DNA of 39,581 nt. Origin: Opitutus sp. GAS368. Lineage in GTDB: Bacteria > Verrucomicrobiota > Verrucomicrobiia > Opitutales > Opitutaceae. Where the stretch lies: NCBI GenBank assembly GCA_945903545.1, contig CAMDOO010000025.1:1-39581 (forward strand), read 5' to 3'. Shown here one piece after another: positions 9,357 through 17,717 of the stretch. A program made the position numbers and the translations under genes. Under the pieces are notes generated by a model. That model was given only the letters and a program-made list of their open reading frames with translations, made no database searches and was not told the DNA's origin. Positions within the stretch are counted from its first letter, which is position 1. Each line of letters opens with the position of its first letter.

Positions 9357-9947
9357 ATGCCCCGCCGCGTCTCCTGCCTGTTCGCGTTGCTGACGATCAT
9401 TCCCCTGCTTGGGGCCGGCGAGGTTTCCCCTGCGGCCGGCTCCGCCTCCCCCGCTTCGTCCGTGGCCTCAACGCCGGCCGAGGCCAAATCCACGCGCTGG
9501 GAGCTGCAGGGCCTGCTCGGGTCCGGTCCCAACGCGGCCGCGCGCCTCCGGGACACGGAGGAAAACGTCGCGACCTGGGTCCGGGTCGGCGAATCGTTCG
9601 GTACCCTCAAGCTCATTGCCGCCGATGGCGCGGCCAACACGGCGACCATCCAGGTGGGAAATGAACGCAGCCTCCTGCGGCTGCGCGCCGCCGCGGTCAC
9701 CGCGGGTGAAATCACGCCGGTGCCCGCGGCCCCATCCTCCGGCTTCGCCGCTTCCACCCTGGCCGCACCGCCGCCGGCCCTGCCGTCCACGGGTGACCCC
9801 GCGACGGACGCCCGGCGCGACCAGGCCATCGCCGAGCGCGAGGCCCGCATGCTGGTCAGCGACCTCCTTGAGATCAGCATGATCCAGCGCAAGGCCTACG
9901 AGGAGAAGCAGGCCGCCGCCACCCCGGCGGCCGAATCCGCCCCCTGA
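9357..9947 (+). CDS. Hypothetical secreted/periplasmic protein
   Basis: This codes for 196 residues from ATG 9357. The N-terminus has two arginines and a hydrophobic core (CLFALLTIIPLLGAG), a plausible Sec signal peptide. The mature part is rich in Ala, Pro and Ser, with a short beta-like region containing TWVRVGESFGTLKLIA, then a low-complexity linker and an acidic/basic helical tail. The middle segment resembles the small beta-barrel of secretion-system pilot or inner-membrane proteins (GspC-like), but the match is too weak for a call. It stands alone between two epimerase genes, with repeat elements on both sides. Unrecognised. Confidence 0.7.
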   Translation: MPRRVSCLFALLTIIPLLGAGEVSPAAGSASPASSVASTPAEAKSTRWELQGLLGSGPNAAARLRDTEENVATWVRVGESFGTLKLIAADGAANTATIQVGNERSLLRLRAAAVTAGEITPVPAAPSSGFAASTLAAPPPALPSTGDPATDARRDQAIAEREARMLVSDLLEISMIQRKAYEEKQAAATPAAESAP

Positions 9948-9960
9948 GGGCCGCCGGGGA

Positions 9961-10030
9961 GTTTAAGTTTCAAGTTGAAGTTCAGGCGGAATTCCCGCCC
10001 TCCTCTTCAACTTCAACTTTCCCCTTCAAC
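9961..10030. repeat. Inverted-repeat element (AAGTTGAAGTT word) between genes
   Basis: The arm AAGTTGAAGTT at 9972-9982 faces AACTTCAACTT at 10009-10019. A second nested stem, GGCGG (9985-9989) with CCGCC (9995-9999), closes a small loop. Extra AAGTTTC and CTTCAAC units extend the arms. The element fills the gap before the start at 10044. Confidence 0.9.
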
Positions 10031-10043
10031 TGGCAAAATCTTG

Positions 10044-11114
10044 ATGAAAATTTTGATTTCCGGCATCTGCGGTTTTGTCGGCAGCACGCTCGCCCGCGCC
10101 CTCGTCGAGTCCGGCGGCCACGAGGTGTGCGGATTCGACAACTTCATCCGCCCAGGCAGCGAGACCAACCGCGCCGGGCTCCGCGCCCTCGGGATCCGGA
10201 TCTTCCACGGCGACCTGCGCGCCGCGAGCGACCTCGACGACCTGCCCGTCGTCGACTGGGTGATCGATGCCGCGGCCAATCCCAGCGTGCTCGCGGGCGT
10301 GGACGGCAAATCCAGCTCCCGCCAGCTCGTGGAGCACAATCTCGGCGGCACCGTCAACCTGCTCGAGTTCTGCAAGCGCCACCACGCCGGCTTCGTCCTG
10401 CTCAGCACCAGCCGGGTCTATTCCATCGCCGCCCTGGCCGGCCTGCAGGTCGGCGAGGTCCGGGGTGCGTTCCAGCCGGTGTCGGGCGCGACCCAGCCCG
10501 CCGGGCTCTCCGCCGCCGGCCTGACCGAGGATTTCTCCACCGCCGCGCCCGTCTCGCTCTACGGCGCCACCAAGCTCGCCAGCGAGGCCCTCGCGCTTGA
10601 GTACGGCGAAACCTTCGGCCTCCCCGTCTGGGTCAACCGCTGCGGCGTCCTCGCCGGCGCCGGCCAGTTCGGGCGGCCCGACCAGGGCATCTACAGCTAC
10701 TGGCTCAACAGCCACCTGCGCCGCCGCCCCCTGAAGTACCTCGGCTTCGGCGGCCTCGGGCACCAGGTCCGCGACTGCCTCCATCCCCGCGACCTCCTGC
10801 CGCTGCTCGCGAAACAGCTCGAAGCCCCGAAGCTCCCCGCCGCGGACCGCATCGTGAACGTGTCGGGCGGCGCCGCGTCCGCCCGCTCGCTCCGGCAGCT
10901 GACCGCGTGGTGCGACACCCGCTTCGGCAAACATCCGGTGCTGGCCGACGGCACGCCCCGCCCCTTCGACCTGCCTTGGATCGTGCTCGACCATGCCCGC
11001 GCCACGCGGCTCTGGGACTGGCGCCCGCAGACCCCGACCGAGGCCATCCTCGACGAAATCGCCGCGCACGCCCGCGACCATTCCGACTGGCTCGACGTGT
11101 CGGCGCCGTTCTGA
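10044..11114 (+). CDS. NAD-dependent epimerase/dehydratase, CDP-paratose 2-epimerase-like
   Basis: ATG 10044 gives 356 residues; the open frame upstream of it runs through repeat DNA and is not coding. The Rossmann loop GICGFVG (residues 7-13) is followed by a serine motif LLSTSRVYS (119-127) and an intact YGATK (Tyr173, Lys177). The WVNRCGVLAGAGQFG and GHQVRDCLHPRDL blocks are typical of CDP-paratose 2-epimerases, which invert C2 of a CDP-3,6-dideoxyhexose. No CDP-glucose synthesis genes are in the window, so the true substrate may be another nucleotide sugar. It is a distant paralog of the epimerase at 8167-9222. Probably cytoplasmic. Confidence 0.85.
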   Translation: MKILISGICGFVGSTLARALVESGGHEVCGFDNFIRPGSETNRAGLRALGIRIFHGDLRAASDLDDLPVVDWVIDAAANPSVLAGVDGKSSSRQLVEHNLGGTVNLLEFCKRHHAGFVLLSTSRVYSIAALAGLQVGEVRGAFQPVSGATQPAGLSAAGLTEDFSTAAPVSLYGATKLASEALALEYGETFGLPVWVNRCGVLAGAGQFGRPDQGIYSYWLNSHLRRRPLKYLGFGGLGHQVRDCLHPRDLLPLLAKQLEAPKLPAADRIVNVSGGAASARSLRQLTAWCDTRFGKHPVLADGTPRPFDLPWIVLDHARATRLWDWRPQTPTEAILDEIAAHARDHSDWLDVSAPF

Positions 11115-11136
11115 CGGCCCAGGCCGACAGAACAGC

Positions 11137-11217
11137 GCAGTTTAAGTTGAAAGTTGAAGTTGCAGCCATCCGCCAAGACCGTCGCCTCCTTTCTTAAACT
11201 TCTGACTTCAACCGGCA
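11137..11217. repeat. Inverted-repeat element (AGTTTAAG / GTTGAAGT words)
   Basis: AGTTTAAG at 11139-11146 has its reverse complement at 11193-11200, and GTTGAAGT at 11153-11160 has its reverse complement at 11205-11212. The two pairs are in parallel order rather than nested, so they cannot form one simple stem. The right arm ends 8 bp before the next ATG. Confidence 0.88.
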
Positions 11218-11219
11218 GC

Positions 11220-11963
11220 ATGCCCCCCCTGAAACTTTTCTCCGTCGTCATCCCCGCCCGGGATGAGGAGGAGTCGCTGCCCGGGACCGTCGAGTCCATC
11301 CACCGGGCCTTCATCGCCGCCGGCGTCCCGCATCAGATCGTCGTGGTGGACGACGGCAGCCGCGACCGCACCTGGGAGGTCCTGCAGGGCCTGAAGGAGC
11401 GGATCCCGACGCTGGCGCCGGTGCGCAATACCGGCGCCAACGGCTTCGGGCGCGCCGTGATCTGCGGCCTCGACCACAGCAAGGGCGATGCCGTCGTGAT
11501 CATGATGGCCGACGCCTCCGATGCGCCGGCCGACGCGGTGACCTACTGGCAGCTGCTCAACGAGGGCTACGATTGCGCCTTCGGCAGCCGTTTCGTGGAG
11601 GGCGGCGAGGTGATCGACTACCCAAGGGTGAAACTGCTCGTGAACCGCCTCGCGAACTTCCTCGTGCGGGTCGGGTTCAACATCCGCCTGAACGACACCA
11701 CCAACGCGTTCAAGGCCTACCGCCGCACCACGATCGAAGGCTGCCGGCCGTTCCTGGCGCCGCACTTCAACCTCACCGTGGAGATCCCGCTCAAGGCGAT
11801 CGTCCGCGGTTACACTTGGACGGTCGTCCCGATCAGCTGGCGCAACCGCAAGCACGGCGTGGCCAAGCTCAAGATCAAGGAGATGGGCAGCCGCTATTTC
11901 TTCATCTGCATGTACGTCTGGCTGGAGAAGTATTTCAGCCGCGGCGACTACCGCCGGAAGTGA
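11220..11963 (+). CDS. Family 2 glycosyltransferase (dolichyl-phosphate mannose synthase-like)
   Basis: This codes for 247 residues from ATG 11220; the open frame upstream runs through repeat DNA. SVVIPARDEEESL opens the GT-A domain, VVDDGSRDRTW binds the nucleotide, and MMADASDAP near residue 98 takes the place of the DxD metal site. The NAFKAYRR and ISWRNRKHGVAKL blocks match polyprenyl-phosphate sugar synthases without C-terminal membrane helices. It should load a sugar on a lipid carrier at the cytoplasmic face. The next gene, a GT-C-like membrane protein on the opposite strand, could use that donor. The two stops face each other across 12 bp. Confidence 0.88.
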   Translation: MPPLKLFSVVIPARDEEESLPGTVESIHRAFIAAGVPHQIVVVDDGSRDRTWEVLQGLKERIPTLAPVRNTGANGFGRAVICGLDHSKGDAVVIMMADASDAPADAVTYWQLLNEGYDCAFGSRFVEGGEVIDYPRVKLLVNRLANFLVRVGFNIRLNDTTNAFKAYRRTTIEGCRPFLAPHFNLTVEIPLKAIVRGYTWTVVPISWRNRKHGVAKLKIKEMGSRYFFICMYVWLEKYFSRGDYRRK

Positions 11964-11968
11964 GCGAC

Positions 11969-11985
11969 GCACCCGTCACGGGTGC
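11969..11985. terminator. Bidirectional hairpin between convergent genes, stop codon in its loop
   Basis: The arms GCACCCG (11969-11975) and CGGGTGC (11979-11985) pair perfectly around a 3-base loop. That loop is the stop codon of the minus-strand gene (TGA, read from 11978 to 11976). There is no T-run, so Rho-independent action is uncertain. Confidence 0.6.
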
Positions 11986-13652
11986 ATCTCGAAGAGGGTG
12001 TAGCGCCCGAGCACGGGATCATCCCGCTCCGACACCTTCCGGGCGTTCCGGAACCGGGCATCGCCCCCGAATTCGGTCGGGATGTAGATATAGTCCTCCT
12101 CGCAATCCTTGAACGAATAGAATTTGCCGCGCGGAAATTTGCCCGCCGCCCCGCCGTTCACCCAGGCCGTGTGGGAAAAGTACGAGAGGAGAAAGAGATC
12201 CTCCGGGGGAATGCCGCCCTTGGGGCCCAACAGCATCAGGATGTGCGGCTCGAGGTTTCCCGTCAGGCGGGGCTGTTTGATGTTCGTCCGGAAATGCTCG
12301 CCGAACGCCCGCATCACGGCCGTCCCCACCCCGCCCGGCTGGCCCGTGGGCCAGAGCTCCCGGACCTGGTCGCGGGAAACGAAGGCCACGACCCCGAGGG
12401 CCGCCACGGGCAGGACCCAGGCCGGAAGGGTCGTCAGCCGCCGGACGCAAAAGCCCGCGACCAGATGGAAAAAAAAGACCGCGCTGAGGATCACCGGCGG
12501 AACCGCGATGATCAGGTACCGCGGGTCGATGTGGAAAATCAGGACAAAGTGCGCCGCCGCGAAAAGCCCGAGCAGAAAGACGGCGAGATGCCGGCGTTCC
12601 GCCGCCACCGCCCCGGCCGCCAGCGCCAGACCCAGCGCCAGGGCCGCCCCCGTCAGCCACGGCGCGACGAATTTCCGGTCGAAGTGGAGTTCATAAAACC
12701 GCCGGGCATTCAACTGCACGCGCCGCTGCAACGCCGCGGGGTTCCGCCGGAGGGCGCGCAGCAGGCTTTCCCCGTTTTCTAGGGGATCGCCATAGAGCTT
12801 GATCGCGTAGAGGTAGCCGTCGGCCTCGATGTCGGGCGAGACGTCCGGCGGCGGGTCCGCCCAGCCCTGGCTCATGTAGAACCCGTAGATGGTTTTCCGG
12901 ATCAGGATCCCATCCCGGGCGTTCACCTGGGCCGCGTAGACATTGTACGGCACGAAGAGGAGCAGGAACATTCCGAGCGCTCCGAGCAGCGGCGTGAATC
13001 GCCCGCGGACCCGCCAGGTCTGCCAAGCCAGGACGGCCAGCAGGACACCGAAGTAGAGCAACAATTCGGCGCGGCACAGATAGGCGAGCCCCCACCACAA
13101 TCCCACCCGGAGATATTGCCCCGTCCGGGGAGCGGGGGCGCCGGACCGGTCCACGAGCAAGGCAACACTCGCGTGGATCGCCAGCCCGAGGAATCCCATC
13201 GTGATCACGTTGGAATAGGAATGGATATGGTGCACCAGGTACGTCGTGGCCGCCGGGCACACGAACGTGGCCAGCGCCGCGAGGTGGCCGGTCCAGGCAT
13301 TGCCGAGCCGCCGGCCCGACAGGAACATCGACCCCACGAGCGACCCGAAGCTGAGCCCGCAGGCGATCTGGTAGATGCGGATCGGATCCTCCGTCCCGAG
13401 CCGAAGCAAGGTCACGAAGAACGTCGGCAGGACCGGTCGCCAGGCCACCGCCGAGGCATAGTCGAGGCTCGTGGCATAGGCGCCGTGCTCCGTGAGCTTC
13501 TGCGCGATGATCAGCTCGATCGCGTTCCAACCCACCTTGTCGATGAACTGGGCATAGTGAAAATAGACCGCAAACGTCAGCAACCCCCAGAGCGCCGGAG
13601 CGAGCATCCGGCCCAAGCGCGACGGGGCGGCGGCGGCGGGGGAAAGGGTCAT
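11976..13652 (-). CDS. Polytopic membrane protein, probable GT-C glycosyltransferase
   Basis: ATG 13652 gives 558 residues; the frame is open farther upstream but there it lacks membrane-protein character. About ten to twelve hydrophobic segments span residues 15 to 410, followed by a soluble C-terminal domain of about 150 residues. The first outer loop reads WNAIELIIAQKLTEHGAYA, similar to the loop of ArnT/PMT-like glycosyltransferases (acidic residue, then a helix ending in a G-x-Y turn). These enzymes take sugars from lipid-phosphate donors. The convergent GT2 gene at 11220 could supply such a donor. It is transcribed away from the rhamnose genes, with which it shares a 210-bp divergent gap. 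Confidence 0.75.
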   Translation of the reverse strand: MTLSPAAAAPSRLGRMLAPALWGLLTFAVYFHYAQFIDKVGWNAIELIIAQKLTEHGAYATSLDYASAVAWRPVLPTFFVTLLRLGTEDPIRIYQIACGLSFGSLVGSMFLSGRRLGNAWTGHLAALATFVCPAATTYLVHHIHSYSNVITMGFLGLAIHASVALLVDRSGAPAPRTGQYLRVGLWWGLAYLCRAELLLYFGVLLAVLAWQTWRVRGRFTPLLGALGMFLLLFVPYNVYAAQVNARDGILIRKTIYGFYMSQGWADPPPDVSPDIEADGYLYAIKLYGDPLENGESLLRALRRNPAALQRRVQLNARRFYELHFDRKFVAPWLTGAALALGLALAAGAVAAERRHLAVFLLGLFAAAHFVLIFHIDPRYLIIAVPPVILSAVFFFHLVAGFCVRRLTTLPAWVLPVAALGVVAFVSRDQVRELWPTGQPGGVGTAVMRAFGEHFRTNIKQPRLTGNLEPHILMLLGPKGGIPPEDLFLLSYFSHTAWVNGGAAGKFPRGKFYSFKDCEEDYIYIPTEFGGDARFRNARKVSERDDPVLGRYTLFEMHP

Positions 13653-13862
13653 GCGCAGGGATGGGACGTGGTCCGGGGGCGCACGGCAGGCCCTCCCCTC
13701 GGCCCACTGGCTTGCCGGACCCGGCGGGATGAGGCAAAAGTATTTCGCGCGCCCGGGTCCCGCCCCTGATTTCAATCTGGCGGGCAGGGCAAAGCCGGCC
13801 CGGACCCGGGGCGGTAAATTACCCTTGTTCCGCCCGCCCCCCGTCCCTTTCACTCACGCTTT
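13653..13862. other. Divergent intergenic region, presumed to hold two promoters
   Basis: This 210-bp gap separates the minus-strand membrane protein from the plus-strand rhamnose genes, so both promoters should lie here. It is GC-rich with no clear -35/-10 pair, and unlike most gaps in this window it has no evident short-period array. Confidence 0.5.
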
Positions 13863-14741
13863 ATGATCTATCTGCTCGGTGGTTCCGGTTACGTCGGCCA
13901 GGCCTATCAGGCGCTCCTCACGCGCAAGGGGATTGCTTTCCGCAACCTGCGCCGGGCGGACCTCGACTACACCGACACCGCCGCGCTGGCCGCGGCACTC
14001 AAGGCCGACCGCCCCGAGTTCCTGATCAATGCCGCCGGCTACACCGGCAAGCCCAACGTCGACGCCTGCGAGCTGCAAAAGGCCGAGTGCCTTTTCGGCA
14101 ATGCCGTGGTCCCCGGCCGCATCGCCGCGGCCTGCACCGCCGCCGGCGTGCCCTGGGGTCATGTCTCCTCGGGCTGCATCTACAGCGGGGCCCGCGCGGA
14201 CGGCACCGGCTTCCGCGAGGAGGACACCCCCAACTTCACCTTCCGCACCAACCACTGCTCGTTCTACAGCGGCACCAAAGCCCTCGGCGAGGAGGTCCTC
14301 GCCGGACAGTCCAACGTCTACCTCTGGCGCCTGCGCATCCCATACGACCACGTGGAGAACCCGCGCAACTACCTCACCAAGTTGATGCGCTACCCGCGCC
14401 TGCTCGAGGCCGCCAATTCGATCTCCCACCTCCACGAGTTCGTCGCCTCGACTTTCGCCTGCTGGGAAAAGCGCATCCCCTTCGGCACGTACAACGTCAC
14501 CAACCCCGGCCATGTCACCACCCACGAGGTCGTCGACCTGATCCTGAAGAGCGGCGTCTGCCCAAAGGAATATTCTTTCTTCAAGAGTGAGGACGAGTTT
14601 ATGCACGTCGCCGCGAAGACCCCGCGCTCCAACTGCCTGATGGATTCCTCCAAGCTCGCCGCCGCCGGGATCACGTTGACCGAGGTCCACGACTCCGTCG
14701 GTGCAGCCTTGCGCCAGTGGCGCCGCGCGAGCGCGAGTTGA
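13863..14741 (+). CDS. dTDP-4-keto-6-deoxyglucose epimerase/reductase-like (RmlD family, plant NRS/ER type)
   Basis: This codes for 292 residues. GGSGYVG (residues 6-12) binds the dinucleotide; YSGTK (Tyr135, Lys139) is the catalytic pair. The blocks NAAGYTGKPNVDACE, FREEDTPNF, NPRNYLTKL and YNVTNPG match, from memory, the plant NRS/ER (UER1) enzymes, which do both the 3,5-epimerisation and the 4-reduction in making rhamnose, more closely than bacterial RmlD. It directly precedes rmlB and rmlA, and no rmlC is seen, which fits a bifunctional role. It would act in the cytoplasm and use NADPH. The assignment as bifunctional is inference; a plain reductase with rmlC elsewhere is the alternative. 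The TGA stop lies in an AGTTGA repeat word. Confidence 0.8.
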   Translation: MIYLLGGSGYVGQAYQALLTRKGIAFRNLRRADLDYTDTAALAAALKADRPEFLINAAGYTGKPNVDACELQKAECLFGNAVVPGRIAAACTAAGVPWGHVSSGCIYSGARADGTGFREEDTPNFTFRTNHCSFYSGTKALGEEVLAGQSNVYLWRLRIPYDHVENPRNYLTKLMRYPRLLEAANSISHLHEFVASTFACWEKRIPFGTYNVTNPGHVTTHEVVDLILKSGVCPKEYSFFKSEDEFMHVAAKTPRSNCLMDSSKLAAAGITLTEVHDSVGAALRQWRRASAS

Positions 14742-14820
14742 AGTTGCGAGTTTAAGTTGACGTTCCGCTTCCCGGACCATCTCCGACTGCCCTGCCTGCC
14801 ACCTAAACTTAAACTTTTTC
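14736..14820. repeat. Inverted-repeat element (GTTTAAGTT word) overlapping a stop codon
   Basis: GTTTAAGTT at 14750-14758 faces AACTTAAAC at 14806-14814. The left arm begins with AGTTGAAGTTGCGAG, in which the reductase gene has its TGA stop (14739-14741). A T-run (14815-14819) follows the right arm, so the element may end transcription despite the short distance to rmlB. Confidence 0.88.
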
Positions 14821-14840
14821 CCTTAAGCTAAATTTTCAGA

Positions 14841-15896
14841 ATGAAAATTTTAATCACCGGCGGCTGCGGTTTCATCGGCAGCAATCTGGTCCGCCTCCTC
14901 GTCACCACGACCGGGCACAGCGTGCTCAACGTCGACGCGCTCACCTACGCCGGCAACCGGCACTCGCTCGACGACCTCGCCGCGAATCCGCGCTACCGTT
15001 TTGTGCAGGCCGATATCTGCGACGCCCCGGCGATGGGCCGGCTCTTCGCGGAGTTCAAGCCCGACTGGGTCATGCACCTCGCGGCCGAGAGCCATGTCGA
15101 CCGGTCGATCGACGGCCCGGGTGCCTTCATCCAAACAAATGTCGTCGGCACCTTCACGCTGCTGCAGGCCGCCCGCGCCCATTTCGAATCGCTGACGGGA
15201 GCCGCCAAGGATCACTTCCGTTTTCTCCACGTCTCGACCGACGAGGTCTACGGCTCGCTCGGCGCCACCGGACTCTTCACCGAGGACACGCCCTACGATC
15301 CGCACTCGCCGTACTCCGCGAGCAAGGCCTCCTCCGACCACCTCGCCCGTTCCTGGGCCGACACCTACCGGCTGCCCGTGCTGGTCACGAACTGCTCCAA
15401 CAACTACGGCCCGTTCCAGTTCCCCGAGAAACTCATCCCCGTCGTCATCCTGAAGGCCCTCCGCGGCGATCCGATTCCCGTCTACGGCAAGGGTGAAAAC
15501 ATCCGCGACTGGCTCTATGTTGGCGACCACGCCGAGGCCCTGCATGCCGTCGTCGCGAATGGCCGGACCGGCCAGACGTACAACATTGGTGGCAACAACG
15601 AGCGCCAGAACATCGACTTGGTCCGCCTGCTCTGCGCCCTGCTCGACGAGCTCCGCCCGCGCCCCGACCGCCAGCCGTACGCGAAACAGATCAGCTTCGT
15701 CACCGACCGCCCCGGCCACGACCTGCGCTACGCCATCGACGCCTCGAAGATCAAGCGCGAGCTCGGCTGGGCACCCAAGCAGGACCACACCTCCGGTTTC
15801 CGCAAAACGGTGCAATGGTACCTGGACAACGAGTCCTGGTGGAAGGGCATCCTCGACGGCTCCTATAAGCTCGAACGCCTCGGCACCAAGGCCTGA
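14841..15896 (+). CDS. rmlB: dTDP-glucose 4,6-dehydratase
   Basis: This codes for 351 residues, the usual length. GGCGFIG (residues 7-13) binds NAD; STDEVYG (132-138) supplies the Thr133-Asp134-Glu135 catalytic residues, and YSASK (Tyr158, Lys162) completes the site. [14 protein letters not shown] and the [10 protein letters not shown] block are hallmarks of RmlB. It converts dTDP-glucose to dTDP-4-keto-6-deoxyglucose, the second step of dTDP-L-rhamnose synthesis. It lies 99 bp after the RmlD-like gene and 10 bp before rmlA, so rmlB and rmlA are surely cotranscribed. Confidence 0.97.
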   Translation: MKILITGGCGFIGSNLVRLLVTTTGHSVLNVDALTYAGNRHSLDDLAANPRYRFVQADICDAPAMGRLFAEFKPDWVMHLAAESHVDRSIDGPGAFIQTNVVGTFTLLQAARAHFESLTGAAKDHFRFLHVSTDEVYGSLGATGLFTEDTPYDPHSPYSASKASSDHLARSWADTYRLPVLVTNCSNNYGPFQFPEKLIPVVILKALRGDPIPVYGKGENIRDWLYVGDHAEALHAVVANGRTGQTYNIGGNNERQNIDLVRLLCALLDELRPRPDRQPYAKQISFVTDRPGHDLRYAIDASKIKRELGWAPKQDHTSGFRKTVQWYLDNESWWKGILDGSYKLERLGTKA

Positions 15897-15906
15897 TCCT
15901 CATTTC

Positions 15907-16791
15907 ATGAATCGCAAAGGTATCATCCTCGCCGGCGGATCCGGCACTCGCCTCTACCCGCTGACCATCGCGGTCTCGAAGCAGCTCATGCCGGTGTACG
16001 ACAAGCCGATGATCTATTATCCGCTGTCGGTGCTGATGCTGGCCGGCATCCGCGAGGTGCTGATCATTTCCACCCCGCAGGACCTGCCGCTCTTCCGCCG
16101 GCTCCTCGGCTCCGGCGAAAACCTCGGGATGAAGCTCAGCTACGCCGAGCAGCCCAGCCCCGACGGCCTCGCGCAGGCCTTCCACATCGCGGGCGACACC
16201 GGGTTCCTCACGGGCCGGGAGACCTCCGCCCTCGTCCTCGGCGACAACCTTTTCTACGGCGCCGACTTCATGAAGTCCATCGCGTCGGCCGGTGCGCGCA
16301 CCAGCGGGGCCACGATCTTCGGCTACCACGTGGCCGAACCTTCCGCCTACGGCGTGGTGGAGTTCGCGCCGGACGGCCGCGTGCTTTCACTCGAGGAAAA
16401 ACCGGCCCAGCCGAAGTCCAACTACGCCATCCCGGGCCTCTACTTCTACGACCAGCAGGTCGTGGCGTTGGCCCGCTCGCTCCAGCCCTCCAAGCGTGGC
16501 GAACTGGAGATCACCGACCTCAACCGGCTCTACCTCGACCAGGGCAAGCTCCACGTTGAGCTCTTCGGCCGCGGCACCGCCTGGCTCGACACCGGCACGC
16601 ACGACTCCCTCGTCGAGGCCGCCACCTTCGTCAACGTCCTCGAGAACCGCACCGGCCTCAAGATCGCGTGCATCGAGGAGATCGCCTTCAAGCACGGCTG
16701 GATCGACCGCACCCAGCTCGAGGCCAACGTCACGAAGCTCGGCAAGTCCAGCTACGGCGCCTATCTCCGCCGGCTGCTGGCGGAGAAGTGA
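15907..16791 (+). CDS. rmlA: Glucose-1-phosphate thymidylyltransferase
   Basis: ATG 15907 gives 294 residues, the family length; the longer open frame upstream overlaps rmlB and is not used. GGSGTRLYPLT (about residues 10-20) is the nucleotide-binding signature; KQLMPVYDKPMIYYP, GDNLFYG and the EITDLNRLYL segment are characteristic. It joins dTTP and glucose 1-phosphate to dTDP-glucose, the first step of the rhamnose pathway, and is normally inhibited by dTDP-rhamnose. The gene ends the glycan cluster; the next gene is convergent. Confidence 0.97.
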   Translation: MNRKGIILAGGSGTRLYPLTIAVSKQLMPVYDKPMIYYPLSVLMLAGIREVLIISTPQDLPLFRRLLGSGENLGMKLSYAEQPSPDGLAQAFHIAGDTGFLTGRETSALVLGDNLFYGADFMKSIASAGARTSGATIFGYHVAEPSAYGVVEFAPDGRVLSLEEKPAQPKSNYAIPGLYFYDQQVVALARSLQPSKRGELEITDLNRLYLDQGKLHVELFGRGTAWLDTGTHDSLVEAATFVNVLENRTGLKIACIEEIAFKHGWIDRTQLEANVTKLGKSSYGAYLRRLLAEK

Positions 16792-16796
16792 AGAGA

Positions 16797-16871
16797 AGGT
16801 AGGGGCCGGTTGTCCTCAACCGCCCTGATCGATGCCGTGAAACGAGGGCGCGTGAGGACACACGCCCTACC
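16797..16871. terminator. Convergent terminator region with two hairpins and GGTAGGG/CCCTACC ends
   Basis: CGGTTG (16807-16812) pairs with CAACCG around TCCT, and GCGTG (16850-16854) pairs with CACGC around AGGACA. The outer GGTAGGG and CCCTACC face each other, and the latter, on the minus strand, holds the TAG stop of the next gene. The same GGTAGGG/CCCTACC pair frames 35861-35967. Confidence 0.7.
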
Positions 16872-17628
16872 CTTTTCCCAGCCCCGCGAGCCCGTCCTTC
16901 GCCGCGGCGATCCAGGCGCGGTTGTGGCGGCGGAAGACCCCGCCGCCCTGCTTGGCATTCCTCAGCAGCTCCTCGAACAGGGCTCGCGCGGCGTCCGTCT
17001 CGCGCTGCGCAACCAGGAACTGCGCCAGCCGGCAGCGCGGCTCCTCGCCCGAGGCCTGCTCCAGCGCCGTCTCGAACCGTTCCCGGGCCTCGTCGTTCCG
17101 GCCGAGCGTATGCAAGGACCGCGCGGCCAGCAGCAGGCGCCGCTGGCGGCCGTCCTTGCTCTTCATGCGGTCGAGGGTCTCCAGCGCCGCCAGCGCCTCC
17201 GCCGGACGTCCGGCCTCGAAATGCACCTCCGCCAGTTCGAGGGTCAGCAGGGGATCGTCCTTGAACACGCCCCGCAGCGAAACCGCGAGGGTCTCGGTCG
17301 CCTCGTCGAAGCGCTTGGCCGAGGCGAGCGCCTGCGCGAGCTCGACCCGCTTCTTCACCGTGTTGGAGAACTCGAGTTCCTCCTGCAGGCGCTTGATCAC
17401 GCGACCCGAGGTTTCCGGGATCTTCAGCTCCAGCCCGCCCGCGCGCCCGGCGCGCAGGTCGGGCCAGACCTCGATGATGAAATAAACCAGCAGGCCGATT
17501 CCCGGAGCGATCAGCATCAGCCAGATCCACATCATGTTCCGACCCGTGCGGATGAGGTGGACGATGCACGCGATCGTCGCCGCCCCGATCAGCAGGGTGG
17601 GAAGCGAGTAGTTGGCCAGAAAGCCCAT
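16867..17628 (-). CDS. Membrane-anchored TPR protein with PLD-nuclease-like N-terminal segment
   Basis: ATG 17628 gives 253 residues. Two hydrophobic segments (about residues 7-25 and 30-52, with MMWIWLMLIAPGIGLLVYF) resemble the short transmembrane region found at the N-terminus of phospholipase D/cardiolipin-synthase-like proteins. The remainder is alpha-helical with at least four TPR-like repeats (for example ALASAKRFDEATETLAVSL and ARSLHTLGRNDEARERFETA). It probably sits in the inner membrane and serves as a scaffold; no enzyme motif is seen. The stop lies within the GGTAGGG word of the terminator region. Function unknown. Confidence 0.8.
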   Translation of the reverse strand: MGFLANYSLPTLLIGAATIACIVHLIRTGRNMMWIWLMLIAPGIGLLVYFIIEVWPDLRAGRAGGLELKIPETSGRVIKRLQEELEFSNTVKKRVELAQALASAKRFDEATETLAVSLRGVFKDDPLLTLELAEVHFEAGRPAEALAALETLDRMKSKDGRQRRLLLAARSLHTLGRNDEARERFETALEQASGEEPRCRLAQFLVAQRETDAARALFEELLRNAKQGGGVFRRHNRAWIAAAKDGLAGLGKG

Positions 17629-17686
17629 GGCCCTCCGAAATGCCAGCCTGCCCGCCGGTCGCAAGTCCGCAGGCGCCGGTCAGCCA

Positions 17687-17717
17687 CCTGTCACTCGTAA
17701 CCCGTCACTTGTCACTG
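17687..17717. repeat. GTGACNN heptamer array at the xerC/D 3' end
   Basis: Read on the minus strand, this is AGTGACA, AGTGACG, GGTTACG, AGTGACA and GGTG: about four 7-bp units, one with a changed base. The array begins inside the recombinase gene and supplies its last two residues (Asp-Lys) and its TGA stop. Confidence 0.9.

Noticed and set aside
15493-15906. Upstream in-frame extension of rmlA
   Set aside because: It would overlap most of the rmlB 3' end and is Ser/Thr/Arg-rich nonsense; ATG 15907 gives the family N-terminus.
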